From an uncultured Clostridia bacterium (lineage in GTDB: Bacteria; Bacillota; Clostridia; Christensenellales; Aristaeellaceae), in the NCBI GenBank assembly GCA_934631985.1, contig CAKTYE010000003.1, positions 1 to 64,000 on the forward strand: 64,000 nucleotides of DNA, given 5' to 3'. Numbering within the stretch: position 1 is the first letter of the stretch; every line of letters begins with the position of its first letter. The position numbers were made by a program, and so were the translations under genes. Shown one piece after another: positions 30,687 through 39,416 of the stretch. The notes under the pieces were generated by a model. The model saw nothing but the letters and a program-made list of their open reading frames with translations, was not told the origin of the DNA and did not search any database.

Positions 30687-32371
30687 GCGTTTTCCTCCTT
30701 GCCCAGGCGAAGCGGCAGGGTGATCTCCGCCACTGTGCGGTTCTCCGCGTCCGAGTAGACCACAAACCGCGTTTCGTCCCCATAGATGAGCCGCAGACGG
30801 TTGGCGATATTCGCCAGCCCCAAATGCGTTCCCGCCTGGTTGTCCCCCTGCAGGGATGCATTCAGCCGTGCACGATCCTTCGGGGTAATGTGCTTGCCCG
30901 TGTTAAACACCCGCAGCCGCAGATCCTCCTCCACCTGGTCACAGGCAAGGATGATCTCGCCGCCGCCTGCCGGGGCCACACCATGCTCCACGGCATTTTC
31001 CAGCAGGGGCTGAAGCGTCATCAGCGGCACCTGCGCCGCTTCCAGTCCGGGCGCAATATCGCAGCGGGTCGTCAGTCTATCACCGAAGCGCAGGCCGATA
31101 AAGTAGAAATACGCCTTGGAGATTTCCAGCTCCTCGGAAAGCGGTACCATGTGGCGGTTGCCGCGGCCCATGCCCGCGTTCATCAGCACGGACAGGGATT
31201 CCACCATGCTGGACATGGTTTCCGAGCCTTCCATCCTCGCCTGCCAGTTCAGCGTTTCCAGCGCATTGTTGATGAAGTGTGGATTGATGCGGCTCTGCAT
31301 GGCCTGAATGCGCGCGTCCCGCAGGGCGATTTCCTCTTTATACGTCTTATCGATCAGTGCGGCAATGCGGCGGCTCATGTTAGAGAAGGCCACGCCCAGG
31401 TCGCCCAGTTCATCGCCGCCATGCATGGGGACGGTCACGCCCAGCTCCCCGGCTTCAATGCGCCGTGAGGCCTGCGACAACAGGGTGATAGGTTTGACGA
31501 TACGTCGATGGACGTAGAAAATCAGCAGCACGATAATAGGCAGCAGCAGCACCAGCAGCACGGTCATCAGTCGGCGGAAGGCATAGAACTCTCCGTAGAG
31601 CCGTTCCCGCTCCAGCGTCAGGGTGACGGTGAGGTTGTAATCGCGCGCGTCCACCCGGTGGGTATAGGTCATGACCGCTGCGCTGTCATCAGACAGGCCC
31701 TCTGTCACAGCTTCCGGCTGCTGGCTTACGCCTGTCAGCCGCACGTCCAGCGCCGCGTCCCATTCCCTTTGCAGCTCCTCCAGCGGCCCGTAGAGCATAT
31801 CCCGGTTCAGTCCCAGGATCAGGATTCCGTAGCGCTGCATTTGTTGATCCATCAGGTTACGGACGAGGTACATACTGCCGTCTACGTCCAGGAACAGGCA
31901 GCGGGTATCCAGCGTTTCCGTTTCAGTCAGCACGCGGTTATGGGCGCTGCGCAGGTAAGCCATGGCGCTTTCGTACCCGGTGCGGCTATAGCTGAGCAGC
32001 TCCGGGTCCTTGATGGGATAAAACATGGCAAAGACGAACAACTCCTCGCGGCTGTACTTGCGCTCAATGTAATTCCGTGACAGCCGCAAAAACTCCGGCT
32101 TACTGAGCGCCCCCGCACAGTAGTCTGCACAAGCCTGTGTCAGCTCCCCGTCATAGGTGGCGTCCCTTGCCAAGGTAATGGCCTGATCCAGCCGCTGCAC
32201 GGTCAGATCACAGGAATACTCCGCCCCCGAGGTCAGCGCCGTTTCCGTCTTTTCCTTCAGGTCGTTAAACAGCGCCGATCCTACCGATCCGCCTAAAATC
32301 GCAATCGGTATGATATAGCAGCTCACCATGATCAGCACCAGCTGGACCCGAATCGACTTCAACGTGCGCAT
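30683..32371 (-). CDS. Sensor histidine kinase, YesM-like
   Basis: This 562-residue membrane kinase has a first transmembrane helix at about 10-30 and an extracellular sensor region of about 240 residues. A second helix lies near 270-290 and a HAMP-like linker follows. The His_kinase (YesM) domain has INPHFINNALETLNW near 365 with the acceptor His. A C-terminal ATPase domain follows with LLENAVEHG (N box) and HLGLANIANRL (G box). The ATG at 32371 is preceded by GGAGG at 9 bases. It is translationally coupled to the binding protein gene. A family B hairpin repeat lies 29 bases upstream of the start. Confidence 0.93.
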   Translation of the reverse strand: MRTLKSIRVQLVLIMVSCYIIPIAILGGSVGSALFNDLKEKTETALTSGAEYSCDLTVQRLDQAITLARDATYDGELTQACADYCAGALSKPEFLRLSRNYIERKYSREELFVFAMFYPIKDPELLSYSRTGYESAMAYLRSAHNRVLTETETLDTRCLFLDVDGSMYLVRNLMDQQMQRYGILILGLNRDMLYGPLEELQREWDAALDVRLTGVSQQPEAVTEGLSDDSAAVMTYTHRVDARDYNLTVTLTLERERLYGEFYAFRRLMTVLLVLLLPIIVLLIFYVHRRIVKPITLLSQASRRIEAGELGVTVPMHGGDELGDLGVAFSNMSRRIAALIDKTYKEEIALRDARIQAMQSRINPHFINNALETLNWQARMEGSETMSSMVESLSVLMNAGMGRGNRHMVPLSEELEISKAYFYFIGLRFGDRLTTRCDIAPGLEAAQVPLMTLQPLLENAVEHGVAPAGGGEIILACDQVEEDLRLRVFNTGKHITPKDRARLNASLQGDNQAGTHLGLANIANRLRLIYGDETRFVVYSDAENRTVAEITLPLRLGKEENA

Positions 32372-32399
32372 GAAGTACCTCCAAGGGGTATGGGTATGT

Positions 32400-32468
32400 G
32401 CGAGGGAGGCTGCTTCTGTGCCAGAAGCACCTCCCTCGCGCTCCCTCCCGAAGACCATGTGGGGGGAG
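32400..32468 (-). repeat. Dispersed hairpin repeat, family B copy 1
   Basis: GCGAGGGAGG...TTCT and AGAAGCACCTCCCTCGC form a long hairpin around GTGCC. GCTCCCTCCCGAAGACCAT follows. It is nearly identical to copy 2 at 35232-35299. Both copies lie 25-30 bases upstream of minus-strand start codons, in the 5' leader position. Confidence 0.85.
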
Positions 32469-32548
32469 ATCATAGGGTATACTTGCAGGTTACTCTATGG
32501 TTAATTAACAGGAAGAACGCGCGGATTAGGGGTGCGAGACCTCCAAAA

Positions 32549-32714
32549 GCCTCCCTCCGCAGAGGGAGGACAGCCGCCCCGAGGCGGCAGGAGGATATAC
32601 TCCCAAGCTGCATTTCCCATAGCATGCATCAAGGCAGCCTTCTTGCCTCCTTCCGCAGAAGGAGGGGGACCGCCTGCCGCTAGGCAGGTGGTGGAAGATA
32701 AACTCCCCCATTAG
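32549..32714 (+). repeat. Two adjacent family A repeats (copies 3 and 4)
   Basis: Copy 3 (32549-32608) has CCTCCCTCCGCAGAGGGAGG with GCCGCCCcgaGGCGGC. Copy 4 (32643-32714) has CCTCCTTCCGCAGAAGGAGG with CCTGCCgctaGGCAGG. In both, changes on one arm are matched on the other, so the hairpins are conserved. They fill most of the gap between the kinase and GH94 genes. Confidence 0.8.
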
Positions 32715-32760
32715 TGTATCGAATAGCTTATATCCCCCTACACTAAAAGCCACGCACGCC

Positions 32761-32811
32761 CCCAAAAGCCTCCCCTGAAAGGGGAGGTGTCCCGAAGGGA
32801 CGGAGGGGTTA
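32761..32811 (+). repeat. Dispersed hairpin repeat, family C copy 2
   Basis: AAAAGCCTCCCCTGAAAGGG, then GAGGTGTCCCGAAGGGAC, then GGAGGGGTTA. Its end reaches into the stop codon of the GH94 gene, marking a possible insertion or recombination boundary. Confidence 0.72.
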
Positions 32812-35205
32812 CGTCCCCATCACCACACGCACCCGGTGCGTTCCTTCCTCAAACCTCGGCACCTGCGCCACGCGCGCACCATCCACATACAATTCCGCAA
32901 CACCCTTTTCCACATGCTGCGGATTCTCCACCGCAATGTCATACACCGCGCCGCGCCACTGCCGGGTGGCGGTAAAGCCGTCCCATGCCGCAGGGATACA
33001 CGGATCGATCGTCAGATGGTCAAACGCAGGCCGAATGCCCAGCATGTACCGCGTTGCCGCATAGTACGCCCAGCCGGACGAGCCGGTCATGAAGGGATGC
33101 CGCGCACGTCCATGCTCCGCGTGGTCGCGGCCCATAATGAACTGACAGTAGGTATACGGTTCTGCCAGACGCACGTCACAAATGTCGTTCTGATTCTCCG
33201 GCAGCAGCGCGTCATAGAACTTCATGGCGCGGTCGCCACGCCCCAGGCGGCACTCCGCCACCCATGCCCAGGGATTGGGGTGGCTGAACACCGAGCCGTT
33301 TTCCTTCACGCCAGGATATACGCGGGTCACGAAGCCCACGCCGTCATCCGGGACGGTAAAGGCAGGCGCGTTGAGCATCAGCCCATAGGGGGTATACAGC
33401 CATGCGTCCACCGCGTCCATGCAGGAAATGCCCTGCGTCTGCGTCGCCGCCCCGGAGACCACGGCCCAGGTGTTGCTTTCCAGATGTACCTTGCCCTCCG
33501 CAGTGGTATGGCTGCCGATGGCGCGTCCGTCCCCCGTGAAGCCCCGCAGGAACCATGTTCCGTCCCACAGCGTTTCCTGGCAGCGACGGGTCATGTCGTC
33601 CTTCAGGCGGGTATAGCGCTCCACGTCCGCGTCCCGGTGCAGGAAGCGCGCCGCGTCCAGGAAATGCTCCGTGGCCCAGATCAGCAGGAAGGCCACCATG
33701 GCGCTTTCACCGCCGCCCAGGTTCAGGCAGTCGTTCCAGTCGGCCCGCAGTCCCTTGGTGATGCCATGCGCGCCGATCTGCGCATAGGAGAAATCCAGCG
33801 CGCGGGTCATATGTCCCCAAACTGTTGCTTCGCCCTCGTCGGCAAAGGGAATCACCTGACCGAGGAAGCTCGTTTCCCCGGTCTCGCGCACATATTCGAT
33901 GATGGCGGGAATGAGCCACAAGGCGTCGTCGGCGCAGGCGTCCTTGATGCCATGGATCATGCTGGACTTTTCCGGCGTAGGCACCACGGTAGGCGATTTG
34001 AAGGACTGCTGCTTCTGCGGCTCGAACCAGGCGGGGTCGAACAGATGCAGGCCATAGCCTACCGCCACCTGACCGTGCAGCAGCTGCTCCAGCCGTTTTT
34101 TACAGCCTGCCGGCTCAGCGTGGGGGATGCACATTGCGTCCTGTGCGGTATCCCGATAGCCCAGCCCTGTGCGTCCGCCCACCTCAATGAACGAGGCAAA
34201 GCGGGAGAACAGCACGTTGATCTCGCTCTGGTACAGGTTCCAGATATTCAGGGAAGTATTCATATTTCCGTGAGGTGTATGGACGGTCAGCGCGGACAAC
34301 TTACTGTCCCACCACTGTCTTAATTCGGCAAAGGCTGCGTCCGTCCCTGCCAGATCGTAGCGGGATTTTATCTGCTTTGCGGCCTGTTCATCACCCGTCC
34401 CCAGATAGAACAGCACACGGACTTCCTCGCCGGGCTGCAAGGTAAGCTGCTTATGCAGTGCGCCGCAGGGGTTGCCGCACACGCCCTTGCTGCCGGAGAG
34501 CCGCGCGTTCGCCACGCCCGCTGGGTCGCGCTCGGTATGGTACGCGCCAAGGAAAGCGTCCCGCTGGGTATCGAAGCTATCGGGTGTGAAGCTGGCAGCA
34601 AAGAACTGATAGCTGTTTTCTTCATAATGATATTCGCACAGGGCTGCGCCGTCCCGGTAGTCCGCACCGGTGGCGTACAGGCTCATTTGGAAATTCTCCT
34701 GATCCATTTCTACATGATGGAAGGAAAACTCCACATACCCATACACGCTGAGGGTGCGGGGCCTATCCGAGTCATTGCGCAGGCGCACGTCGAAAATTTC
34801 CACGGGGTCCTCTGAGCCCTTTTCCCGGGGAATAAAGAGTGTTTGACTGGCGTGGATGCCTGCGCAGTCGCACAGGTAGGTGGAATAGCTCAAGCCGTGG
34901 CGGCACACATAATGCGCCTGATCCAGCGGCTTTCCCGTAGGCTGCCAGGACAGGGACCAAAACTCGTCGCTGTCATCGTCCCGTACATACACATAGTGAC
35001 CGGGCCAGTCCATGGGAACGCCGTTAGGCCGGAACCGTGTGATACGGTGATACTGCGGCGAATCCAGCCAGCAGTACCCGCCCGCGTTCTGGGACAGCAC
35101 AGCGCCCATGCGCTGCGTCCCCAGGTAATTCGTCATGGAAAACGGTGCGTCCACCCGCTCCACGACATACTCCCGCGCCTCATCATCAAAAAAACCATAC
35201 CGCAT
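32809..35205 (-). CDS. Glycoside hydrolase family 94 phosphorylase, cellobiose-phosphorylase-like
   Basis: This 798-residue cytoplasmic enzyme splits a beta-glucoside with phosphate, giving alpha-glucose 1-phosphate. The N-terminus MRYGFFDDEAREYV and NYLGTQRM, then GGYCWLDSP, are hallmarks of GH94. The beta-sandwich runs to about 275 and the (alpha/alpha)6 barrel follows. The general acid lies in the ADWNDCLN motif (Asp489). GGESAMVAF follows, and late HPFMTGSSGWAY near 700 fits the phosphate site. The length agrees with cellobiose or chitobiose phosphorylase and not with the longer cellodextrin enzymes. AGGAGG lies before ATG 35205. Cellobiose is the best guess. Confidence 0.9.
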   Translation of the reverse strand: MRYGFFDDEAREYVVERVDAPFSMTNYLGTQRMGAVLSQNAGGYCWLDSPQYHRITRFRPNGVPMDWPGHYVYVRDDDSDEFWSLSWQPTGKPLDQAHYVCRHGLSYSTYLCDCAGIHASQTLFIPREKGSEDPVEIFDVRLRNDSDRPRTLSVYGYVEFSFHHVEMDQENFQMSLYATGADYRDGAALCEYHYEENSYQFFAASFTPDSFDTQRDAFLGAYHTERDPAGVANARLSGSKGVCGNPCGALHKQLTLQPGEEVRVLFYLGTGDEQAAKQIKSRYDLAGTDAAFAELRQWWDSKLSALTVHTPHGNMNTSLNIWNLYQSEINVLFSRFASFIEVGGRTGLGYRDTAQDAMCIPHAEPAGCKKRLEQLLHGQVAVGYGLHLFDPAWFEPQKQQSFKSPTVVPTPEKSSMIHGIKDACADDALWLIPAIIEYVRETGETSFLGQVIPFADEGEATVWGHMTRALDFSYAQIGAHGITKGLRADWNDCLNLGGGESAMVAFLLIWATEHFLDAARFLHRDADVERYTRLKDDMTRRCQETLWDGTWFLRGFTGDGRAIGSHTTAEGKVHLESNTWAVVSGAATQTQGISCMDAVDAWLYTPYGLMLNAPAFTVPDDGVGFVTRVYPGVKENGSVFSHPNPWAWVAECRLGRGDRAMKFYDALLPENQNDICDVRLAEPYTYCQFIMGRDHAEHGRARHPFMTGSSGWAYYAATRYMLGIRPAFDHLTIDPCIPAAWDGFTATRQWRGAVYDIAVENPQHVEKGVAELYVDGARVAQVPRFEEGTHRVRVVMGT

Positions 35206-35231
35206 GTAAGTACCTCCTGTCTGTAGTTGAT

Positions 35232-35299
35232 GCGAGGGAGGCTGCTTCTGTGCCAGAAGCACCTCCCTCGCGCTCCCTCCCGAAGACCATGTGGGGGAG
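35232..35299 (-). repeat. Dispersed hairpin repeat, family B copy 2
   Basis: Nearly base-for-base identical to copy 1 over about 65 bases, including the AGAAGCACCTCCCTCGC arm and GAAGACCATGTGGGG end. It lies 26 bases upstream of the GH94 start codon. Confidence 0.85.
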
Positions 35300-35724
35300 T
35301 CTTAGTTTCTGGAGTTCCTTGCTCCGCTCTGAAAGTTGCGGCGGAGGGAAAACAGTTCTTCCTTTATATGTGTACGCATATATTAAGATGATGCTATCCG
35401 CTTATATATGTCTGCGCCAAGAAAGCAACCCGCATATAAAAGGAAGTCTTCCACAAGCTCCCCCCAGCCGTTTTCCGGGAGGCGGCCTCCAAGGCGTTCC
35501 TCTCCGCCGTTGTATCTTCCTATAGCATATTCCCTGCCCAGCCCCCGGAAAAGGTGCCTGCATGTGATTTGTTGTCTCCGCTTGGCCTTTTCCAGACAAC
35601 GCCGCCCCGAAACGGCACAAGCAAAGACAAGAAAAAGCAAACGTAAACGATGCAACGCGCATGTAGAAATCATATAATATAGCCACCAAATGACACAAAG
35701 AAATTATCAAAGGAGGCATGCAGA
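35300..35724. promoter_or_regulatory. Divergent regulatory gap before the LplB-type importer
   Basis: This AT-richer stretch holds no supported gene. TATATG-tgtacg-CATATA (35365-35382) is a near-perfect palindrome. A TATAAT box lies at 35673-35678, without a good -35 (ATGCAA at 35650), so an activator, for instance an AraC-type regulator, may be needed. AAAGGAGG at 35709 serves the permease gene. Confidence 0.45.
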
Positions 35725-36696
35725 ATGAACGTTGCGACGCCTGCCGCAAGGCGCGCGAAGAAGACTCCCGCCCTCAGCCGCAGCAATCGAAAAAAAAACC
35801 TGTGGCTGCTGACCATGGTTGCGCCGGGAGCCATCTGGCTGCTGCTGATCCGTTACCTGCCCATGTTCGGCATTATCATCGCTTTCAAGAACTACCGGGC
35901 CTTCCGTCCCAATACCTTCTGGAACAATATCGTCCAAAGCCAATGGGTGGGACTGAAGAACTTCGAATTTCTGAAATCGCCGGACACCGCCATCATGATC
36001 CGCAACACCCTGGGCTACAACCTGCTGTGGATCGTGCTGGGCCTGGTCATCTCGGTGGCCTTCGCCATCATGATGAGCGAGCTTCGCAACCGCTTCGCCG
36101 CCAAGGCCTATCAGACCATGATGTTCTTCCCCTACTTCCTCAGTTGGGTGGTGGCAAGCTACTTCGTCATGGCGTTCCTCGATCCCACCAGCGGCATGAT
36201 CCCCGCCCTGCAAAAGAGCATGGGATTGAAGCCCACGAATTTCTACCATGACACCACCTACTGGCCCCTCATCCTGACGCTGTGCAGCATGTGGAAGAAC
36301 ATCGGGTATTCCTCGGTGCTGTACCTGGCGGCGATCACCGGCATTGACACCTCGCTGTACGAAGCAGCGGCAGTGGACGGCGCAACCAAGTGGCAGCAGG
36401 TGCGTCACATCACCCTGCCCAGCATTCGCACGATGATCGTGATCCTGCTCATTATGAACGTGGGCAAGATTTTCAATGCAGACTTTGGTCTGTTCTACAA
36501 TGTGCCGCAGAACTCTGGTTCTCTGTACCCGGTGACGCAGGTCATCGACACCTATGTGTACCGTGCCTACGCCAACACCCACAACATGGGCATGAGCTCG
36601 GCGGCGGGCCTGCTGCAAAGCGTTGTCGGATGCTTCTGCATCCTGATCACCAATGGCATCGTCCGCAAGCTCGACCCGGACAGCGCACTGTTCTGA
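35725..36696 (+). CDS. ABC transporter permease, LplB-type
   Basis: This 323-residue inner-membrane permease belongs to the LplB/YtcP class. This class handles complex oligosaccharides and usually works with large binding proteins. The signature NLWLLTMVAPGAIWLLLIRY and YLPMFGIIIAFKNYR lies at about 25-55. Six spans follow, with the EAA loop SLYEAAAVDGATKWQQV near residue 210. The start is fixed by AAAGGAGG 8 bases before the ATG. It is the first gene of a three-gene operon with a YtcP-type permease and a binding protein. Confidence 0.94.
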   Translation: MNVATPAARRAKKTPALSRSNRKKNLWLLTMVAPGAIWLLLIRYLPMFGIIIAFKNYRAFRPNTFWNNIVQSQWVGLKNFEFLKSPDTAIMIRNTLGYNLLWIVLGLVISVAFAIMMSELRNRFAAKAYQTMMFFPYFLSWVVASYFVMAFLDPTSGMIPALQKSMGLKPTNFYHDTTYWPLILTLCSMWKNIGYSSVLYLAAITGIDTSLYEAAAVDGATKWQQVRHITLPSIRTMIVILLIMNVGKIFNADFGLFYNVPQNSGSLYPVTQVIDTYVYRAYANTHNMGMSSAAGLLQSVVGCFCILITNGIVRKLDPDSALF

Positions 36697-36714
36697 GGAA
36701 AGGAGAAAGTATCC

Positions 36715-37647
36715 ATGACGGTTCAGACTGCATCCCGCAAAAAAGCGACGGCGCTCAACAGCTTCGGCTCGGGCGCACAGGCGGTCTTTCACATTCTGCT
36801 GGGGCTTTTCTCCTTGCTGTGCATCGTGCCGTTTCTGTTCGTCATCATCATCTCTTTCACCTCGGAGGACAGCATTCGGCAGATCGGCTATTCCTTCGTC
36901 CCGCTAAGCTGGGGAACGCAGGCGTACAAATACGTCTTTGACCTGGGCGACACCCTGTGGCGAAGTTACTTCAACTCCTTCCTCATCACCCTCATCGGCA
37001 CGGTGCTGAGTGTTGCCATGTGCGTACTGTACGCTTACCCGCTTTTCCGCAAGGATTTCAAGCTTCGTGGGTTCTTCAACTTCCTGAGCTTCTTCACCAT
37101 GATCTTCGGCGGCGGCCTGGTGCCCACGTTCGTCATCTGCAAAAGTGTGCTGGGCCTGAGCGACAACTACGCCGCGCTGATTGTCCCCCTGCTGTTCAGC
37201 CCCTTCAACATCATCGTCATGCGTACCTTCTTCCAGACCTCGGTACCCATGGAGCTGATTGAAGCCGCAACCATTGACGGCAGCGGCGAGTACAACACCC
37301 TGCTGCGCATCATCGTCCCCGTGGTCAAGCCGGGCATCGCCACCATTGCGCTGCTGAACGCGCTGGTTTTCTGGAACGAGTGGTTCCTGTCCCTGCTGTA
37401 CCTGAACAAGAACATGGACATCATGCCCCTGCAATATCTGCTGATGCGCATGCAGCGCAACGCGGACTTCCTGGCAAAAAACAGCTCCATGATGGGTGTG
37501 GACGGCGCAAAGGCCGCCATGGAGCTGCCCTCCCAGTCGCTGAAGATGGCGCTGGTAGTGTTCATCGTCATCCCCATTGCCTGTGCATACCCCTTCTTCC
37601 AGCGGTATGTGGTGGCAGGGCTGACCATCGGCTCGGTAAAGGGCTGA
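36715..37647 (+). CDS. ABC transporter permease, YtcP-type
   Basis: This 310-residue partner of the LplB-type permease has six membrane spans. The EAA loop LIEAATIDGSGEYNT followed by IVPVVKPG lies near residue 180. The C-terminus YVVAGLTIGSVKG is typical. AAAGGAG precedes the ATG by 9 bases. It lies 18 bases after the first permease gene. Membrane partner and order match other importers of this class. Confidence 0.94.
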   Translation: MTVQTASRKKATALNSFGSGAQAVFHILLGLFSLLCIVPFLFVIIISFTSEDSIRQIGYSFVPLSWGTQAYKYVFDLGDTLWRSYFNSFLITLIGTVLSVAMCVLYAYPLFRKDFKLRGFFNFLSFFTMIFGGGLVPTFVICKSVLGLSDNYAALIVPLLFSPFNIIVMRTFFQTSVPMELIEAATIDGSGEYNTLLRIIVPVVKPGIATIALLNALVFWNEWFLSLLYLNKNMDIMPLQYLLMRMQRNADFLAKNSSMMGVDGAKAAMELPSQSLKMALVVFIVIPIACAYPFFQRYVVAGLTIGSVKG

Positions 37648-37716
37648 TATTTCTCAACATTGGTAAGCACGACCCGTGTGTGGTCGCTTGCATAAACAAC
37701 ACAAGGAGGCTTCATC

Positions 37717-39222
37717 ATGAAAAAGTTCCTGGCTCTGTTCCTGGCTCTGGCCATGCTGCTCTCCACGGCGAGCTTCGCCATGGCAGAGGACCTGCCCACC
37801 ATCACCATCATGTTCCACGGCTCCAACGTAACCGACGACACGGAAGTGCTGGCAAAGGTCAATGAGTACATCGCCGATAAGGTCGGCGCGAAACTCGACG
37901 TCATCTGGGGTACCTGGGGCGACTTCGACGAGAAGTCCGTCAACACCCTGGTTTCCGCCGACTCCAGCGTGGACATGGTGTTCACCTGCTCCTGGAGCGC
38001 GGATGAGTACAACACCTTCGCCAAGAACGGCTACTTCCTCAAGCTGGATGATCTGATCGCCGAGTACGGCGCGGATCTGGTCGCCACCCTGCCCGAAAAG
38101 CTGATGGACGCGGCCCGCATCGAGGGCGCTGAGGGCCTGGGCGTGTACGCTGTCAACGGCTTCAAGGATTACGCCACCCAGAACTGCTGGGACGTGAACG
38201 TCACCCTGCTCAACGAGCTGGGCTACACCCTGGATGACTTCAAGGCGCTGGACTTCTACTCCTTCGGCGAGCTGTTCGCCAAGGCCAAAGAAGTCAAGGG
38301 CGACAGCTTCTATCCCTTCCTGATCGAGCCCATGGTGCTGGAGCGCATGGTGACCGACTCCATCATCGTCAGCGGCGATTCCGGCTCTGTGAACCTGCTG
38401 AGCCTGTACCTGAACCATGACGACGTGAGCGCCGAAGGCCCCTATGGCAACAAGCTGCTGAACAAGTTCGCCACCCCCGAATATCAGAAGTTTGTTGAAA
38501 AAATGCACGAATACTACGAGGCCGGCTACATCAACCCCGCGCTGGCTGTGGCGGAGACCTCCAACGACACCCGTTCCAACGCCCAGAAGGAAGGCACTTA
38601 CCTGGTAGGCACCCAGTCCTACTCCTTCGGCTACGAAATCACCGCTTCCGAGGAGCGCGGCATCGAGGTTGCGATGGTTCCCTGCACCGAGCCTTATGTG
38701 GACTCCACCGCCCTGCAGGGCGCGATGGTCGCCATTTCCACCGCCAGCGAGCATCCTGTGGAATCCTTCAAGTTCCTGAACCTGCTGAACACCGACCCCG
38801 TGCTGATGACCCTGCTGAACTACGGCGTGGAGGGCGTTCACTACACCAAGGATGAGGATGGCCTGATCGTTTGGACCGCCAAGCACGACGATTACAAGCC
38901 CTGGACCAACGGCATGGGCAACGTGACCCTGCTGCCCGACACCAAGGCCGAGGGCAAGGGCTTCCGCGAGTCCTTCCGTGACTACTACGCCAATGCCAAG
39001 TCCTTCCCCGCGCTGGGCTACATCTTCGACAACACCGAGGTTGCCAACGAGATGGCCGCCCTGTCCAACGTGGCTGCACAGTACGCGCTGGCGCTGGATG
39101 CGGGCGCGGTGGATCCCGCGACCGAGCTGCCCGCCTTCTTGGCTGCCCTGGAAGCTGCCGGCATGCAGAAGTATGTGGACGCCGCTAACGCGCAGATGGA
39201 TGCTTTCCTGGCTGCGAAGTAA
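37717..39222 (+). CDS. Large extracellular solute-binding protein, LplA/YtcQ-type
   Basis: This 501-residue exported binding protein has a signal peptide (MKKFLALFLALAMLLSTASFAMA) cleaved before EDLP. There is again no lipobox cysteine, although LplA-type proteins of Bacillus are lipoproteins. The large size and sequences such as VNTLVSADSSVDMVF near 70-85 and the late GNVTLLPDTKAEGKGF region fit family 1 members paired with LplB/YtcP permeases. AAGGAGG lies upstream of the ATG. It is the last gene of the operon, followed by a strong terminator. The ligand is unknown; complex plant oligosaccharides are typical for the class. Confidence 0.93.
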   Translation: MKKFLALFLALAMLLSTASFAMAEDLPTITIMFHGSNVTDDTEVLAKVNEYIADKVGAKLDVIWGTWGDFDEKSVNTLVSADSSVDMVFTCSWSADEYNTFAKNGYFLKLDDLIAEYGADLVATLPEKLMDAARIEGAEGLGVYAVNGFKDYATQNCWDVNVTLLNELGYTLDDFKALDFYSFGELFAKAKEVKGDSFYPFLIEPMVLERMVTDSIIVSGDSGSVNLLSLYLNHDDVSAEGPYGNKLLNKFATPEYQKFVEKMHEYYEAGYINPALAVAETSNDTRSNAQKEGTYLVGTQSYSFGYEITASEERGIEVAMVPCTEPYVDSTALQGAMVAISTASEHPVESFKFLNLLNTDPVLMTLLNYGVEGVHYTKDEDGLIVWTAKHDDYKPWTNGMGNVTLLPDTKAEGKGFRESFRDYYANAKSFPALGYIFDNTEVANEMAALSNVAAQYALALDAGAVDPATELPAFLAALEAAGMQKYVDAANAQMDAFLAAK

Positions 39223-39244
39223 GTAAGGTAGAACGACATATGCT

Positions 39245-39281
39245 GGGCCGCTCCCCTCGGATCGAGGGGAGCGGCCCTTTT
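39245..39281 (+). terminator. Terminator of the LplB-type importer operon
   Basis: GGGCCGCTCCCCTCG and its exact complement pair around GAT. TTTT follows. It lies 23 bases after the binding protein stop. Confidence 0.9.
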
Positions 39282-39416
39282 GCATTCAGGAAAAGACCAT
39301 CTCCAACGCTGCACCTTCTACCCTACGCTTTTGATAAATTTACGTATTTCATGACATTTCTACCGTTCGCATACATGGTGATATTGGAAAATTTCGCTTA
39401 TAAATAAGACAAATGA

